A stretch of DNA of 64,000 nucleotides. Origin: Heloderma charlesbogerti (taxonomy: Eukaryota > Chordata > Lepidosauria > Squamata > Helodermatidae). Each line of letters starts with the position of its first letter. The first letter of the stretch is position 1. Below are positions 34,563 to 48,074 of this stretch, piece by piece. The notes under the pieces were generated by a model. That model did no database searches. It saw only the letters and a list, made by a program, of their open reading frames with translations, and was not told the DNA's origin. The position numbers and the translations under genes were made by a program. The stretch is taken from the NCBI GenBank assembly GCA_026122225.1, contig JANEZZ010001959.1, positions 1,745,501 to 1,809,500 on the forward strand, in the 5' to 3' direction.

Positions 34563-35277
34563 ATTGCTAGATAATGGCAACTAACAAACAAAACAGCCCC
34601 AGATTTGTTTCTCTGCAACCATGTGAACCCACTTTTCTCAAAGACTTGAATGAGAAGGAGAAAAACCCACGCTCTTGTCTGTTTGTATAAAGTCCAATAC
34701 AGTTCAGAATTCTCTTGCCACCAAAGAGAATTCTCTTTAAGAATTCCCCCAAGATATGCTCTGGGTAGAATAAAGAAGAGAAAGAAAGAACAGGATAGGG
34801 GAGGGGAGGGGAGGGAAGAAAAGAAGAATGGTGATTGGAAATGTGTGGGGGTGGGGGTAGAGATAATTCCATAGGCCAAGTGGCTCCTTTCAAAGAGGTA
34901 GTACTTCAGAGGAATTTAGGAGGCTGTGGAACTTCTGCAGAAGCCACTAAACTTCTGCAGAAGCCAAAGATTCCAATTTGGGGCAGTAAAATCAGATGCT
35001 GTGTGAAATACCAGTATTTCACATGGAGCTCTTTCTTCCCTTCCTTCTCCCTCTTCAAAATGTCACTGCAAGCAAGCTCCCATCAGTGGGCATGCAAGAG
35101 CAGAAAAGTAGGGGGACAGAGGTTTTGTGCAGATCAAAAACAACAACAACCCACAACCCACACCAGAGATTAGGGATAGTGACCTCTTAATGGTCACCTT
35201 AAACACCTTCTGATTAGGAAGGTGTGGCTTCACTAATCTCCTGTGTGGCTTCATAGTTTTTTACTTTTTGTTTTAAT

Positions 35278-35570
35278 CATTGAGAAAAGGAAACTTTACG
35301 TATGGCTAGCACAGAAGCTACTGGATCTGTCTGAAATATGGTATGTTCAATCAGCTCCATGGGGGCTGTCAGGCCCCTAAATTCCATGAATTTATGGAAG
35401 CACAACAAAATTATAGCTCCCTGCTTTGACAGATTTTCTTGAAAATAGGAAATTTTACCTGTGACTAGCACAAAAGCCACTGGACCTAACTGCCTGAAAT
35501 TGGGCAGGTTTAATCAGATCCATGGCAGCTACCAGGTCACCAGATTTCATGTATTTATCTTACAAACTAA
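35278..35570. repeat. Two diverged tandem units, about 163 bp each
   Basis: Unit 1 (35281-35440) has GGAAACTTTACGTATGGCTAGCACAGAAGC; unit 2 (35443-35570) has GGAAATTTTACCTGTGACTA then GCACAAAAGCCACTGGA. Both continue to AATCAG.TCCATGG and a CATG.ATTTAT end. Origin unknown; possibly the edge of an old repeat that runs to the CGACACCCC near 35692. Confidence 0.6.
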
Positions 35571-37662
35571 AAAAGTTATCCCCGTTTCTGTTTTCCAATG
35601 CAAGTCAAAGGGAAAATTTTAAAAAATGGCAGTTAGGACAGCTCAAAAAGATCTGAGGCCCGTGCCCAGGTGCCCCTTCCTATCGACACCCCAGGGTGGT
35701 ATAGAAATGCAATAAATAAATATATTATTAGGCTGATCTTAAGGCAGCTTCGTATCCAAGTATAAAATACTATGTCAGTTATAAAGTGTATACATTTAAA
35801 TTACAGCTTCCCATCTTATGAGAAAAATAACACTTTAAAAGGGAAATGCCATATTTTTTATATATATGCGGGCATCTATCATAACTGATGTTATATGCTT
35901 GTATTTGATACTGAGTCCAATACAACTATCAGAAGAAGTAGCCCTTACTAACCTCTGTATTATGAAAGAAACAAACCTAAAACTAAATAATCAAGTGTGA
36001 CTACCAAAAAAATGGCTTTTATATCCTCCACAGAGGTTCTTAACAATCTGCCAACATGCAATACATGTCAATCAGGACACCTTTAATTTAATATTCATTT
36101 TATAAAATCTCTCAATAAATTCTAGAAGTGGAACCGCCTAATGCCATGTGGTTCCACACAACTTGTATTTTTACTATTGCATCCTTATCTATATACATTT
36201 ACAAGGGGACAAAGAAAATAATCAAGAGACTGTAGAGCAAACTGGGTCCTATAACAATTTCACAATGTTACAGTAAACGGTTTTTTAATTGTTCAGATCT
36301 GTAAACAGTTGTCTATATTAAAGCCAGTTTCTATCACACTTTACTATGATCATGAAACAATGTAGGACATAGCAAAGAGGGACATAATTCTGCCCCTCAC
36401 CCTACACCATGGAGCTCAGTGGGGACAGGAAGCAGATTTAAACCAAACAGTATGCTCAAAGGCACCCCATTACTTTCTCCCATTCACTCAGCTGAATAGC
36501 AACCCAGCTTCCACTACTAGAAATCCCTCTCAGATTTTCTGAACTTCAGCTCCAGGCACCCTAATACTACGAAGGTCCTGCTTCCACAGTCATCCTTCCT
36601 ATCATAAAGTCAGGCATTTTACAAAAAAAAAATAAGGGACTCAATCAAGATGCATAACGACAAGATAAATTTCCTCTACTGCTTCTTCAGAAAAGGGCAC
36701 CGCTATTACAATGCATATTCATTATAAAGATGTGCTTATATATCATATAATGAAACATATGGGAGCTGTCATATTACACAGAGTGGAAAGATCAAGAATA
36801 TAATATAAAGTTAATATACAGTGGAATTCCACAAAGTTTAACAAGGTATCAATATGAAAATGTGTTAGCCACAAGTTTCAAAAACACACACATAATGTAT
36901 CAATACTGCAACTATACAATTACATTACATTTTTTCTTTTTTGCAATAGTGTGCAGGTAAAACGAATCTCAAAATCTGCAAAAGAAGTTCATAACTACAA
37001 TGAAAACATCAGAAATAAGCATCTAAAGGCACTGTTAACCTCTGGGGAAAAGAGCAGAGTAACTCAAAAGTCATTTATACAAAGTGAGGTTTCACTAAAT
37101 TATTACAACAAAAAAATCATGTCTGCCATATATATTACCTGATGTTAATAATCTAAGTAAATTGGCTATGTGGTTTATAATCCTACATTTTTAATGCTTT
37201 ATATAACAGCTTCTTTAATTCTCTGGGGCACTGAGAAACGGGTCCTCTCTTATGATTTGTTTTCTGTAACTGCGGGGGCGGGGGAATATTTGAAGGCCTC
37301 GGTCCTTCCTGATTTCCTGTTTCTGTGTAAGAGTATTGCAACATGACCAACAGTGTCAAAGCAGGCATACAAACCCACAGGAAGTCACCCACAAGGTATG
37401 CATGAATAGTCACAGGCTTCAATCACTGGTCTTTTCTTTAAAAGCTTAGAATCTTAAAAACCAGGGACAAAGAAAACACAACTATATTTATGTAATGCTT
37501 AAAGTGTTTTTGGCTTTAAAAATAATATATACATGGCAGGACTGTTAAGAGCAACTACCAAAGCTAATTCTAATATTGGGTGTGTGCTTTTTTCTTTTTC
37601 ATTTGTGAATGACACATTAAATGAAGTCTGTTTCCAAGCAGTACCACTGTAAAAGTAGCAAA

Positions 37663-37710
37663 CCGTGTGTGTGTGTCCGTGTGTGTGTGTGTCCGCGTGT
37701 GTGTGCGTTT
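37663..37710. repeat. (GT)n microsatellite
   Basis: GTGTGTGTGTCC repeats interspersed with CCGT/CCGC, about 48 bp. Confidence 0.9.
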
Positions 37711-38669
37711 GTTAGAACAAAGAAACAGACGAGAAGCAGAAAAATAAAGGGAAGCAAAAGAGTATATGTTAGCGTATTTAATTAAATTATGCTTCGTAAC
37801 TAGTTGCATATGCTGCAGAAGGGTTAATGATATGTATATCTCTTGATGGCTCTCGAGGGAGCAATTCGCTGATTCAGCTCCATTACATCAGACACAATAA
37901 AAATGTCTGTGTTGACCAGAAAGCCAGGTCTGGTTCTCTTCAAACACTATCACACTGGTTATGTGACTCATTCTCTCTTCCCTCTCAGCACCAGCATGGC
38001 TAATTCTTTAGCAGCTATTTATATTTAGGTCAAGGAAAAACTTGCATGAAGCAGCAAAAACGTATGGAGGCAAATCTCGTAAATTATTTCTGCCAGCTGT
38101 AAAGAAATAGATTGTATCTGGCTTTAGCTACTGTTAATATCCCACACCAGCCCTGCAAAAGAAACCCACCACCACATTCCATGGTAAGAAGGCCCATTTA
38201 AAATTATTCTTCTGTAAATAGACTTAAACTACATCATATTATGCTTTGTGTTCAATTAGGAATATTGTCGATTTGTAAAAAAAATAATCTTATAGTCTGT
38301 CAGTCTCTAACAAATAACTAACAAAAAAACTTTGCCAGTTGTGATTTAATAGCTCAGTAACGTTTGTTTCTTCCCTCATTAATTGAAAATAACACATACT
38401 GATATCAGGCTCATAAACAATAACATAAATTAGAATCCTCGCTTTGCCTGTAATTGTTGAAAGAGTGGAAGGGAAACAAATATTGACATAATACTTTGAT
38501 TGTATGACACAGTGGTTGAAGAGTGTTTGGGACTAATACCATGAGGGTTTGCAACCAAGGATGCTTCTACTTAAGTCTGCAATCTTTTCCTACACTCCAT
38601 CTTAAGACTATGATTAAATGCAGACTTTGTGGTTTCCCCATCAAGCCAGCTTTCTCTCTCCAGTCCATT

Positions 38670-38765
38670 TGCTTACTGTCCAGTCTGATGAAGTATTCTG
38701 TGAAGTTGAAAGCTTGCTCACTATTTTTGACATTTTGGTTGATAGTAATAAAGGCATTGCCTGGC
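38670..38765. repeat. Old interspersed repeat fragment
   Basis: GTCCAGTCTGATGAAGTATT and GTTGAAAGCTTGCTCACT resemble the TCTGATGAAGTGGG..GAAAGCTTATG-type repeat common in reptile genomes, with AATAAAGGCATTG after it. Diverged; the name is uncertain. Confidence 0.4.
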
Positions 38766-40059
38766 TGTGAATTTGGATTAATGGACAAACAGAGCTTCTC
38801 TCAGGCGAGGCATCGGGATTTGGCATACTGGGGCCCCCATGCACTGGAAGGGCCACTGGGGCTAACACCTTGCCTGCCCCCCACCCTCCAATGTTCACTG
38901 CCACTTGGGCCTCTGACAATGGCCTTGCTGCAGCTGCCAGCCTCCCTCTGCTGGGCTTCTCCAGCAGCAGCACTGCTCAGCTCCTAGCCCATTACTGTGC
39001 CTATGCTGGTTAAGCCTACAAGCAAGCACATGAACGTGAGGTTGGCTGCTACAGCAGCATGCCATGTGGGACCAAGTGACAGCAGTATTGGGGGAGGTCT
39101 AGCTTGCACTGGGGGTGGGGGTGAGCTACTGAGGGAAGACAGCCCAGGCACCCCAAAAACCTGGAGCTGAGTGCTTGATTCCTCTGCTTATTTTGTCTAT
39201 TTACATTAGTCTCACGAAATCACAAAATGTTATCATAACCTGTTTTGGAAACTCACTTCAGTTTCAAAATTGTTTGCTATGCAGCATGGGTAACTCTTTC
39301 AGAAATCGAAGCCCAAAGCCCACCTGTAGAGGACTAGTTGCACAGTGCTTTGGATGCTGGAAGAGATCTATAAATATGTTCACGTGAGAATGCCACAAGT
39401 TAAAATGGCAGCAAAATATAGTGGCAATTATCACACCTATCTTGTAGTTTCTAAAAAGATAATTGTCATGTATGAAAATCCCTACCTGAATTTGGTATAA
39501 GAGGATTCCTCCTGAAACTCAGCATAAACTCTCTTTTGCTGCTTTATACAAAATTATGTCTCAGAGTTTTCATAAACATTTCCCATTAAAAGTTATATGA
39601 AACTCTTCTGACTCCAAATTTAATAAATATCAGAGCTTTTGAAGGGTTAACTTAAATCACACTCTGTTGGGGGGGGGAAGCATACCTACTATGAAGTGTA
39701 GCTGAACTTCCTTTGATTATATATCTTTAGGACAGAATTGCAAATAACTTGACATGCCAGAGTTTCCACTTTGGGCGTCACACTAAACAAACCAGGGATG
39801 GAGAATCCCTGGCTTGTTTAGCTACTCCTGTTGGCAGGAGGAGCCAATCTAGAGTGAACAAGCTGTGTGCAGGTGTGTGTTTTTTTAATCTGTCTTATTG
39901 TAACTTCTGAACATGACCAGTGTGTATCAATGCAAACTATATATGCAGATAGATTGTTGAGATTACAGCTGTGTCGTGACAAATTATTCCATGTTTCTGA
40001 TTCAGTGTTGTTTTCAAATATATTCTATTATCTTCAAACTTCTATTGCGTTCCAATAAT

Positions 40060-40275
40060 TTATTACATTTATTTCTCACCTTTTCTCCAAGGACCTCAAA
40101 GTGGTATAAATGGCTTGTCACTCTGTGTTTATTCTCACAACCCTATGAGGATGCATATGCTGAGAGACAGTGACCGACCCAAGGACCGTGTACCTCATGA
40201 ATGAGTGGGGATTTTAACCCAAGTCTCCTGAGTCCTAGTCCAACACGCTAGTCCATTATACCACCCTAGCTCTCA
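40060..40275 (-). repeat. tRNA-derived SINE
   Basis: On minus: TAGGGTGGTATAATGGACTA, then CTTGGGTTAAAATCCCCACT (B-box region), the GGTCGGTCACTGTCTCTCAG core and an ACCACTTTGAGGTCCTTGGA then AAATAAATG tail. Same family as 45392-45646, more diverged. Confidence 0.75.
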
Positions 40276-40546
40276 AAGCCCAACCTAGCTCTCAAAGCCT
40301 AGCTCTTTTTATACTGTTGCCATTGCTGTTTCTCAATGACTACTAAATTATGGATTCTGTCATTTATCAAAAGAATGTGAGCCAGGTTAGGTAGTAGTAG
40401 GTGACACACTGCTTTGTCACTGGAAATAAAGGCATCTCTTCAAAGATTACAACTGCACAAAAGATGCCAAAATAGAGTTGCTGGAGGAAAGACTAGAGAC
40501 TAGAGTCATGGCCTATTCTGACGCAAAAAACGATTTCTAGACTGTT

Positions 40547-40866
40547 ATAAAAAGGTAAAGGTGTCCCCAACCAGTCATGTCTGACTCTAGGGTGTGGTGC
40601 TCATCTCCATTTCTAAGCCGAAGAGCCAGTGCTGTCCGAAGACACTTCCGTGGTCATGTGGCCGGCATGACTGAACACCGAGGTGCACGGAACGCTGTTA
40701 CCTTTCCCGCCAAAGCGGTACCTATTTATCTACTTGCAATTTCTTGTTTTCAAAATGCTAGGTTGGCAGGAGCTGGGACTGAAGATGGGAGCTCACTCCG
40801 TCACGCAGCACTCGGGTCTCGAACTGCTGACCTTCCGGTCCGCAATTCAGCGTCTTAACCACTACC
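40547..40866 (-). repeat. Sauria-type SINE with BovB-like tail
   Basis: The minus-strand head GTAGTGGTTAAGACGCTGAA is followed by GGTCAGCAGTTCGAGACCC (B-box), the body GAGCTCCCATC..GCCAACCTAGCA and TTCAGTCATGCCGGCCACAT, and the 3' tail AGAGTCAGACATGACTGG resembling the BovB tail GAGTCAGACACGACTT in this window. SINEs with this structure are known from squamates, and BovB is thought to supply their reverse transcriptase. This is the best single clue to the host lineage. Confidence 0.82.
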
Positions 40867-42280
40867 ATAATATAATTGTTATCTGCTAACAATGTGCATA
40901 ACTACGGTTTAAAGCATCTATATTGCCTTGTTCTTTTAGCTGTGAAGCCCTATCCTGAATAGTGCATGCATAGGAGCGGAGTGTCAGGAGACCAAGAAAG
41001 CATGTGTCAAGGGACAAGCAGAGGGCAGGTTGGGAAGAAAGAGAGAGAGAGGTGTAAGAAACAGGGACTTGGATGAAAGAGAGATCACCATTCAAAAGAG
41101 AGGGGCTAGGTAGATAAAAGGAAAGATTTTATGGTACAGCAACATCTAGGCCATATTGCACCGTACACCAGATCATAGTTCAAGAAGCTGCCTCCAAGTT
41201 TCTAATCATGTCATACATAAAACTGTCAGCAGCCAGGTCCCACTAGTTCTGAAGGTCTTAGCAAGGAGGATATGTGAGAGAAAGCATATATCAAAGGGGT
41301 TGGGAAAAGGGTAGGAGTGAAAACAATACTTTGGTAGCTGAAGTAATAAAGGGTGGTAGGAAGGTAGTGAGAGGGGTTCATGAGAATAAGTATAAAATTT
41401 GTGATTGTGACATATTCCATAACCTCAGGCAGGCAACATATGTTAGTTTCCTCAGCTAAATGCAGCAGTAATGGTGTAATGCACTACAGAGTTCTACCAA
41501 GTCTTCATTTATTAACAAAGCACTTTAAATATCCACTCATATTTCTGATGTTTGATCTGTGAGTACTATTCCTTATATAGCCAAAATGGCACCATCCACA
41601 CACAAGAGGGAGGTATCAGCAGGCTCCAAGGGGAAATTCCAAGGTCTGCATAAGTACAAAAAATATTTAAGGAAAATATAACCTTAAAGAGGGGAACTCC
41701 CCAAAAAGCCCAATGAGGACTGAGCATTCTCAATGGCCATGGAATGAAGATTGACTGTTCGGGGAGAAAACAAAAACAGGGAGGGGGAATGAAGTGGACT
41801 GGCTGAAATCCTGAACAGTAACACTCCATACTGCAACACTTGCAGATCTAGTATGTAATTTCCAAGCACTGGCAAAGTAATTTCAAATTTTGCTGCTCCT
41901 GTTTATATCTATGGTTTGGTGGGACCCACATAACATTCAAATAACTGTACCAATATTTTTATCTATTCAACATTTTCTCTTTAAAAGCCAGTATGAAAAT
42001 CTATGTAGCCCTTTCATTGTTTTAATAGTAAGCATTTTAATACCAAACAAAAATATTGTGTCCTGAAGTTTCCATAGCACCAGGCCCTTTAATACAGTGA
42101 TATGATGGTAAAAAGGGATGGCAGCTACTTCACTGTTCTCTACAGCTTTGCATGCCAGTAGTCTTAGGAACACTCTATTTTACTCTCTATAAATATACTA
42201 AACTATGATAAAATAAAATATACAGTGGCAATGTGAATCACTATAACAAGACTTAGTGCCCATGATCGATTAGTGATTTA

Positions 42281-42413
42281 GGCAACAATCCGATGTGTTT
42301 TTAGACAGAAAAAAGTCCTACAACTCCCAGCATGCCCCAGCCCGCCATGCTGGCTAGGGCTCGCTGGGAGTTGTCGGACTTTTTTTCTGTCTAAACATGC
42401 ATAGGATTGTGCC
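42281..42413. mobile_element. MITE with about 50-bp inverted repeats, copy 1
   Basis: Arms TTTTTAGACAGAAAAAAGTC..CAACTCCCAGC and GCTGGGAGTTG..GACTTTTTTTCTGTCTAAAC around the centre CCAGCCCGCC. The outer end is CACAATCCTATGCATG. A second copy is at 60655-60768. Confidence 0.8.
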
Positions 42414-44035
42414 CTTTCTGATTTTTCACATCTACCTATTTCAATGATTCAGCTGCAAACACCACCTTTGGAAAATCAATTATTCTGGCACAAAAGTGCA
42501 GTTTATTTTCTGAAAAGAATCCTTCCATGTCTGAAAAGATTATGTTTTAAAAGCTTTAAAACTAAATGACTTTGCTACTGAGCCTTAGTCAACCCAAAAT
42601 CAAAAATAGACATTTATCTCTTTTTCTAGTCAGAGATTTTAAAAAGATAAATATTAAAGATGTTGAAGGTTTAAAAATGTAGAACTACTATCCCAACCTT
42701 CCTAGCTGACTAAAATAATTTTAGAAGTAAACATAAATTAATTATGAGCAGACCCTGAAGTTATGATTGAGAACAGATTTCAGATTCAAAGGAAAATGTT
42801 GAATGATGATTTCTCAACTTCCTTATTATCCGCATTTAATGTCTGTTTCTAATGTTCTATATATGTGAGGCTTTGTTTATGAATCATCATTTGCAACTTT
42901 TTTAGTTTTTATCTTTTATTTGAATTTAAACTTTGACACATCTTGAGTTCTTGGGGTGCGAGTGTCAGGAGGAAGGAGTGTAACAGTATTTACAAAAACA
43001 CATACAAAACAGCATGAGTGAAAAACACCCACAAACAAAATTAAAATCCCAAAAGCACTTCTATGCAGAAGCATGTGTGCAACTACACCTCAGACTCATG
43101 CTATTTACAGCCCACAGGGAGGAGCCAGGGGGCTACAATCCTTATGAAGTGGTGACATTACCAGATCATGCCCCAGGGACGGAGAAGCTGGAAGCAGTTT
43201 AGGTAGAGCTGTGCAGTTATCCCCCTCCCCTCACCCCCACTACTAAACAGACACATTTCATTTGTAGTAATTTCATCATCCTCTACCTCAACCTACAGTT
43301 TCTTATAGTTGCTTGAAAAGAGATACCCTCCACCACCACAAAGCATATTCAAAATTGGCACTGGAATGAAACAAAAACTTTAAGAATTAAATACAGTTAC
43401 ATTAAACAACATTAAATAAAATTACACTTTAACAGAAGTATTCCTGCATAAGAAACAATCCCAGGGTTGTTTTATATACTAACACAACCTTTATTTATTT
43501 TTTACAATAACCATCAAAAGTTTCCCAAACTGCTGAAGGGAATTCTGAAAATGAAAAACAATACTGAAAATGCAGAAACTGACATCAAAAAGTCAAGCTA
43601 GTCCAAAGATCTAACAAATTTAATGCAATGTAGCACATAAATGTTGTGTATCTGTAGATAGAAGACAACTTGTTATCACATCAGAATAAAGAACGAGAAG
43701 ACAAAAAAGTCTTTGAATTTAAGATTTTATGCCTCATTTTAATCTGGAAACATATACAGGTGAAATGTGCACAAATATTTACTCTTCTTATTTAGCATTA
43801 AAGGAAAAAAATAGTGTATACATAAAAAAAATCTAAGCTTTGGTCCAATTTTCTAAAGCTTAAGATTTTTATGTCTACACCAAGCACACCAGGAAATAAA
43901 TTATTCATACAGATATCAACTAGCCAGACACACACAAAAAGCTAGAGTTGTTTCAATGAATATATATATCATCTGAAGTATTTACTGTGTTGTTAATAAA
44001 CTGTGTGCTATTGACTCTTCATCAGAGTTACTTAC

Positions 44036-44173
44036 CCCTGTTTTATCACAAAGTCGTAAAGTATGAAAGGACCCCACAGCAAATAACTCTCCATCCAGAG
44101 CCCAAGCAACAGAAGTGATAGGGTACTCATGTGACTGTGAGCTGTACAACACACGGCCGTAACTATCCCACAC
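44036..44173 (-). CDS. IFT80: IFT80 coding exon, about residues 214-259
   Basis: 46 codons starting [20 protein letters not shown] and ending [13 protein letters not shown]. It is phase 0 on both sides (acceptor AAATAG, donor GGG then GTAAGT). The segment [16 protein letters not shown] has Leu where vertebrate sequences I recall have Pro (AWAPDGELF), a change in an otherwise strongly conserved blade. Downstream in the transcript comes the 35.4-kb intron; the next exon starts with the expected WSYALEK, so no exon is missing between them. Confidence 0.96.
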
Positions 44174-44517
44174 CTATTTTTAAAAAGGGATGTTATTTGT
44201 TTACTGAGATCATGTTTCAGAACTACAGAAAGTATGTTGTATGCTATACATGGAGGGGGAGCAATGACAACTTTCAGTTCTTTTTTCAATCCTACTCCCC
44301 ATCTAGAGAAGCTGGCCTGACCCTGCCCTTTGCTCCATCCACTTCAATGGCAAAGGTTTAGTGAATAATATGACAGAGAAAGGATGTGGGACAGAGAGTT
44401 ATCTTACCCTTCATTTCCCATCCAGAACTGAAGTCACTGCCATGGGAAGAACAAAGGGTGAGTCAAGGCCAGCTTTTCCAAGTATTTCCACCTGTCCCAC
44501 AGAACCAAAACAACCTG

Positions 44518-45057
44518 TGTGACATAACCCTCCCCCAGGTCCATCTACCCCCACTTTGGGACAGTCGTCCTCACTGTCCCACAAGCTTCAGCCCCTAAAT
44601 TCACCAAGTAAAACAGACACCCAATAGCCTAATTGGTTCCCTTTACCCAACCAAGAGAAGTACCCAGGAAATACAAACACTATTGGTAGTGCAGAAAGAT
44701 GAACAAGACATGGGATTTTATAATTTAAAAACAAAAAAATGAAGTTTATTTAATACAAGAGTAGTTATATCTTATAATTAATCACTCAGTTCTCAGTCTT
44801 ACCCTGCCCACTTGATCCCTTCTAACTCCTATGCTGACAACCCCACTATCTAGATGTCATCAAACCCTATCTCTATCTAATCAGTTGTCTGCTCCTGCCT
44901 TTTATAAACTCAGTCTCCTCACACGCAAGCCCCTTCCACCTTTCACTTACTCACTACCAAACAATTAACCCTAACTTATCTGGGTTCTGTTTAACACAGC
45001 AAACACATATAAACATTAATATAGACTCCACATGGCAAGCATTGTGATTTTGTCACA
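44518..45057 (-). mobile_element. Probable solo LTR, 540 bp
   Basis: The ends are TGTGAC and GTCACA, a TG..CA border with short inverted repeats. Read on minus it has a TATA-like TTTATAAAAGGCAGG near 44900 and AATAAA about 150 bp downstream near 44750, the order expected of an LTR promoter and poly(A) signal. No internal retroviral region or second LTR is present, so it would be a recombined solo LTR. The flanks (CCTG/CCTT) give only a weak target duplication. Confidence 0.55.
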
Positions 45058-45391
45058 CCTTGCAATGGGTACCCCAGGTTGAGAATTGATTACCTTGCCC
45101 AACACATTATATAGAGTAACTGCACAGGCCTTTTCTTCTTTGGACCAGTTGCATAGTATGAAATCCCCAGAACACTTGGTGGGCAAATGCAAGGGATCTC
45201 CACATTTGACTTGCCCATAATATGGGTACGTTGAGGAGATTATAAAGTATTTTCCTCCTCCCCTGTAGAGATTCAGTCACCATACTATTTTTCATCAGAG
45301 AGTATTCAAGAATCAGGATATGATCTTATCTTCTGAACTAACATTCACAGGACATATAAATGAGCCCATAGTAAGTTTGTTTTATTCATTC

Positions 45392-45646
45392 ATTCATTCA
45401 TTCCTTCATTCCTTCATTCCATTTATATCCCGCCTTTTTTCCTCTTGCAAGGAACCCAAGGTGGCATACATAATCCTCCTCCTCCCCATTTTACCCTCAC
45501 AACAACAACCCTGTGGGGTAGGCTGGGCTGAGAGTCTGTGACTGGCCCAAAGTCACCCAGTGAGCTTCCACGGCCGAGTGGGGACTAGAACCCAGTTCTC
45601 CAGACTCCCAGTCCAACACTCTAGCCACTACACCACACTGGCTTTA
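45392..45646 (-). repeat. tRNA-derived SINE with (ATTC)n tail
   Basis: On minus: CCAGTGTGGTGTAGTGGCTA (A-box), GAACTGGGTTCTAGTCCCCA (B-box), the core TCACTGGGTGACTTTGGGCC, and a CACCTTGGGTTCCTTGCAAG and GGATATAAATGGAATGAAGG tail running into (GAAT)n. A well-preserved copy. Confidence 0.85.
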
Positions 45647-45867
45647 CTATGGAAAGAGAACCACATAATCATGAATAAGCTAAAATTTGCTGTAGCTTCA
45701 GTTCCATGATTATTTAAATAATAAAACCTTTTCAACAACAGAAGAAAATATTAAATATTTGTTTACAACGTAAGAAGTGAGCAACAGCATTTTGTATGGG
45801 GATATCAATGTTTTAGTTTAGTGAATGTAGTCCAAAAAATCAGCTGGTCTGGTCCTACTGATCCCAA

Positions 45868-46010
45868 GAGGGACCACAGCTCAGTAACAGAGCAATCCCA
45901 GGTGCAATCCTTGACATCTGTACTTAAAAAGATCACATAACAGTTGATGGCAAAGAACTCTGCCTAAGACAGACTTAACTCTGTCATAACTCTGCCAGAG
46001 AATCAGAGTA
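45868..46010 (+). repeat. tRNA-derived SINE fragment
   Basis: GGGACCACAGCTCAGTAACA then GGTGCAATCCTTGACATCTG resembles the SINE family at 1707 and 34562. Diverged and incomplete. Confidence 0.6.
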
Positions 46011-46671
46011 TCCAATATTGTATTGTATTTTATTCTTTTAAATATTTGTATTGTATTTTATATTTTTAACTATTTCTATGGCACTGTAGTCTTTTAACTG
46101 TTTGTAATCCGCTGAGGGAGTACTGGTTATGGAGTGGACTAAAAATATAATAAAGAAACAAACAAATAAAAATAAATACATGGATGAAAAGTCTGACCTG
46201 GTATAAGGCAACCTGCTATGCTCCTAAGCACATATAAGCATGTCACTCCTACTGATTTCAGTGGGACTGAGGGCCACTTCACAGGTTAAGATTTTAATGG
46301 TGCATATGTTATACATCAAAGTGTGATTTGATTTCAGTGAGATTGCACAGCTAATTTTTTTTAATGACATCCACACAAAATAAAACCTATGAGATCCTTG
46401 TTCAAAACTTTATACCATTTAAATTAACAGTTCTGACTTTGAATGTATTTAACTATTTTTTTTATGATGCAAGTATTCTTAGCTTGGTTCTTTTTCTACT
46501 GAATTCATTTTTGTCTTAGTACATTGGGGTGAAGCATAAGAAGTATATTTTAAAGTATTTAGCCATAAAAAAGCCTTGCTGCTATATACTGAAGAAATAG
46601 AAGACATTTCAAGGAATGTGTACTACACAATTGGCTTCTTTTACTTCACTGCATGTTTTTCTGATGGCTCA

Positions 46672-48074
<1,403 letters not shown>

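Larger units (their letters stand above)
8635..44035. other. Giant IFT80 intron, 35.4 kb
   Basis: The exons on either side join in phase with consecutive protein sequence, so this is one intron. It holds the nested LINE/BovB/hAT stack (13411-20035), CR1 and L2 fragments, a minus-strand BovB (31306-34402), SINEs, the 1.1-kb tandem-unit repeat twice (about 11990-13099 and 25155-26090), MITEs and microsatellites. Segments with nothing recognisable beyond short AT-rich or simple sequence: 8635-9479, 9636-11989, 20036-21121, 22191-25154 (a diverged repeat with TTAACTATAGTTAAGCAATGG-type text near 23240-23640), 28379-29460, 35571-38669, 38766-40059, 40867-42280 and 42414-44035. No second gene is visible. 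Confidence 0.85.
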
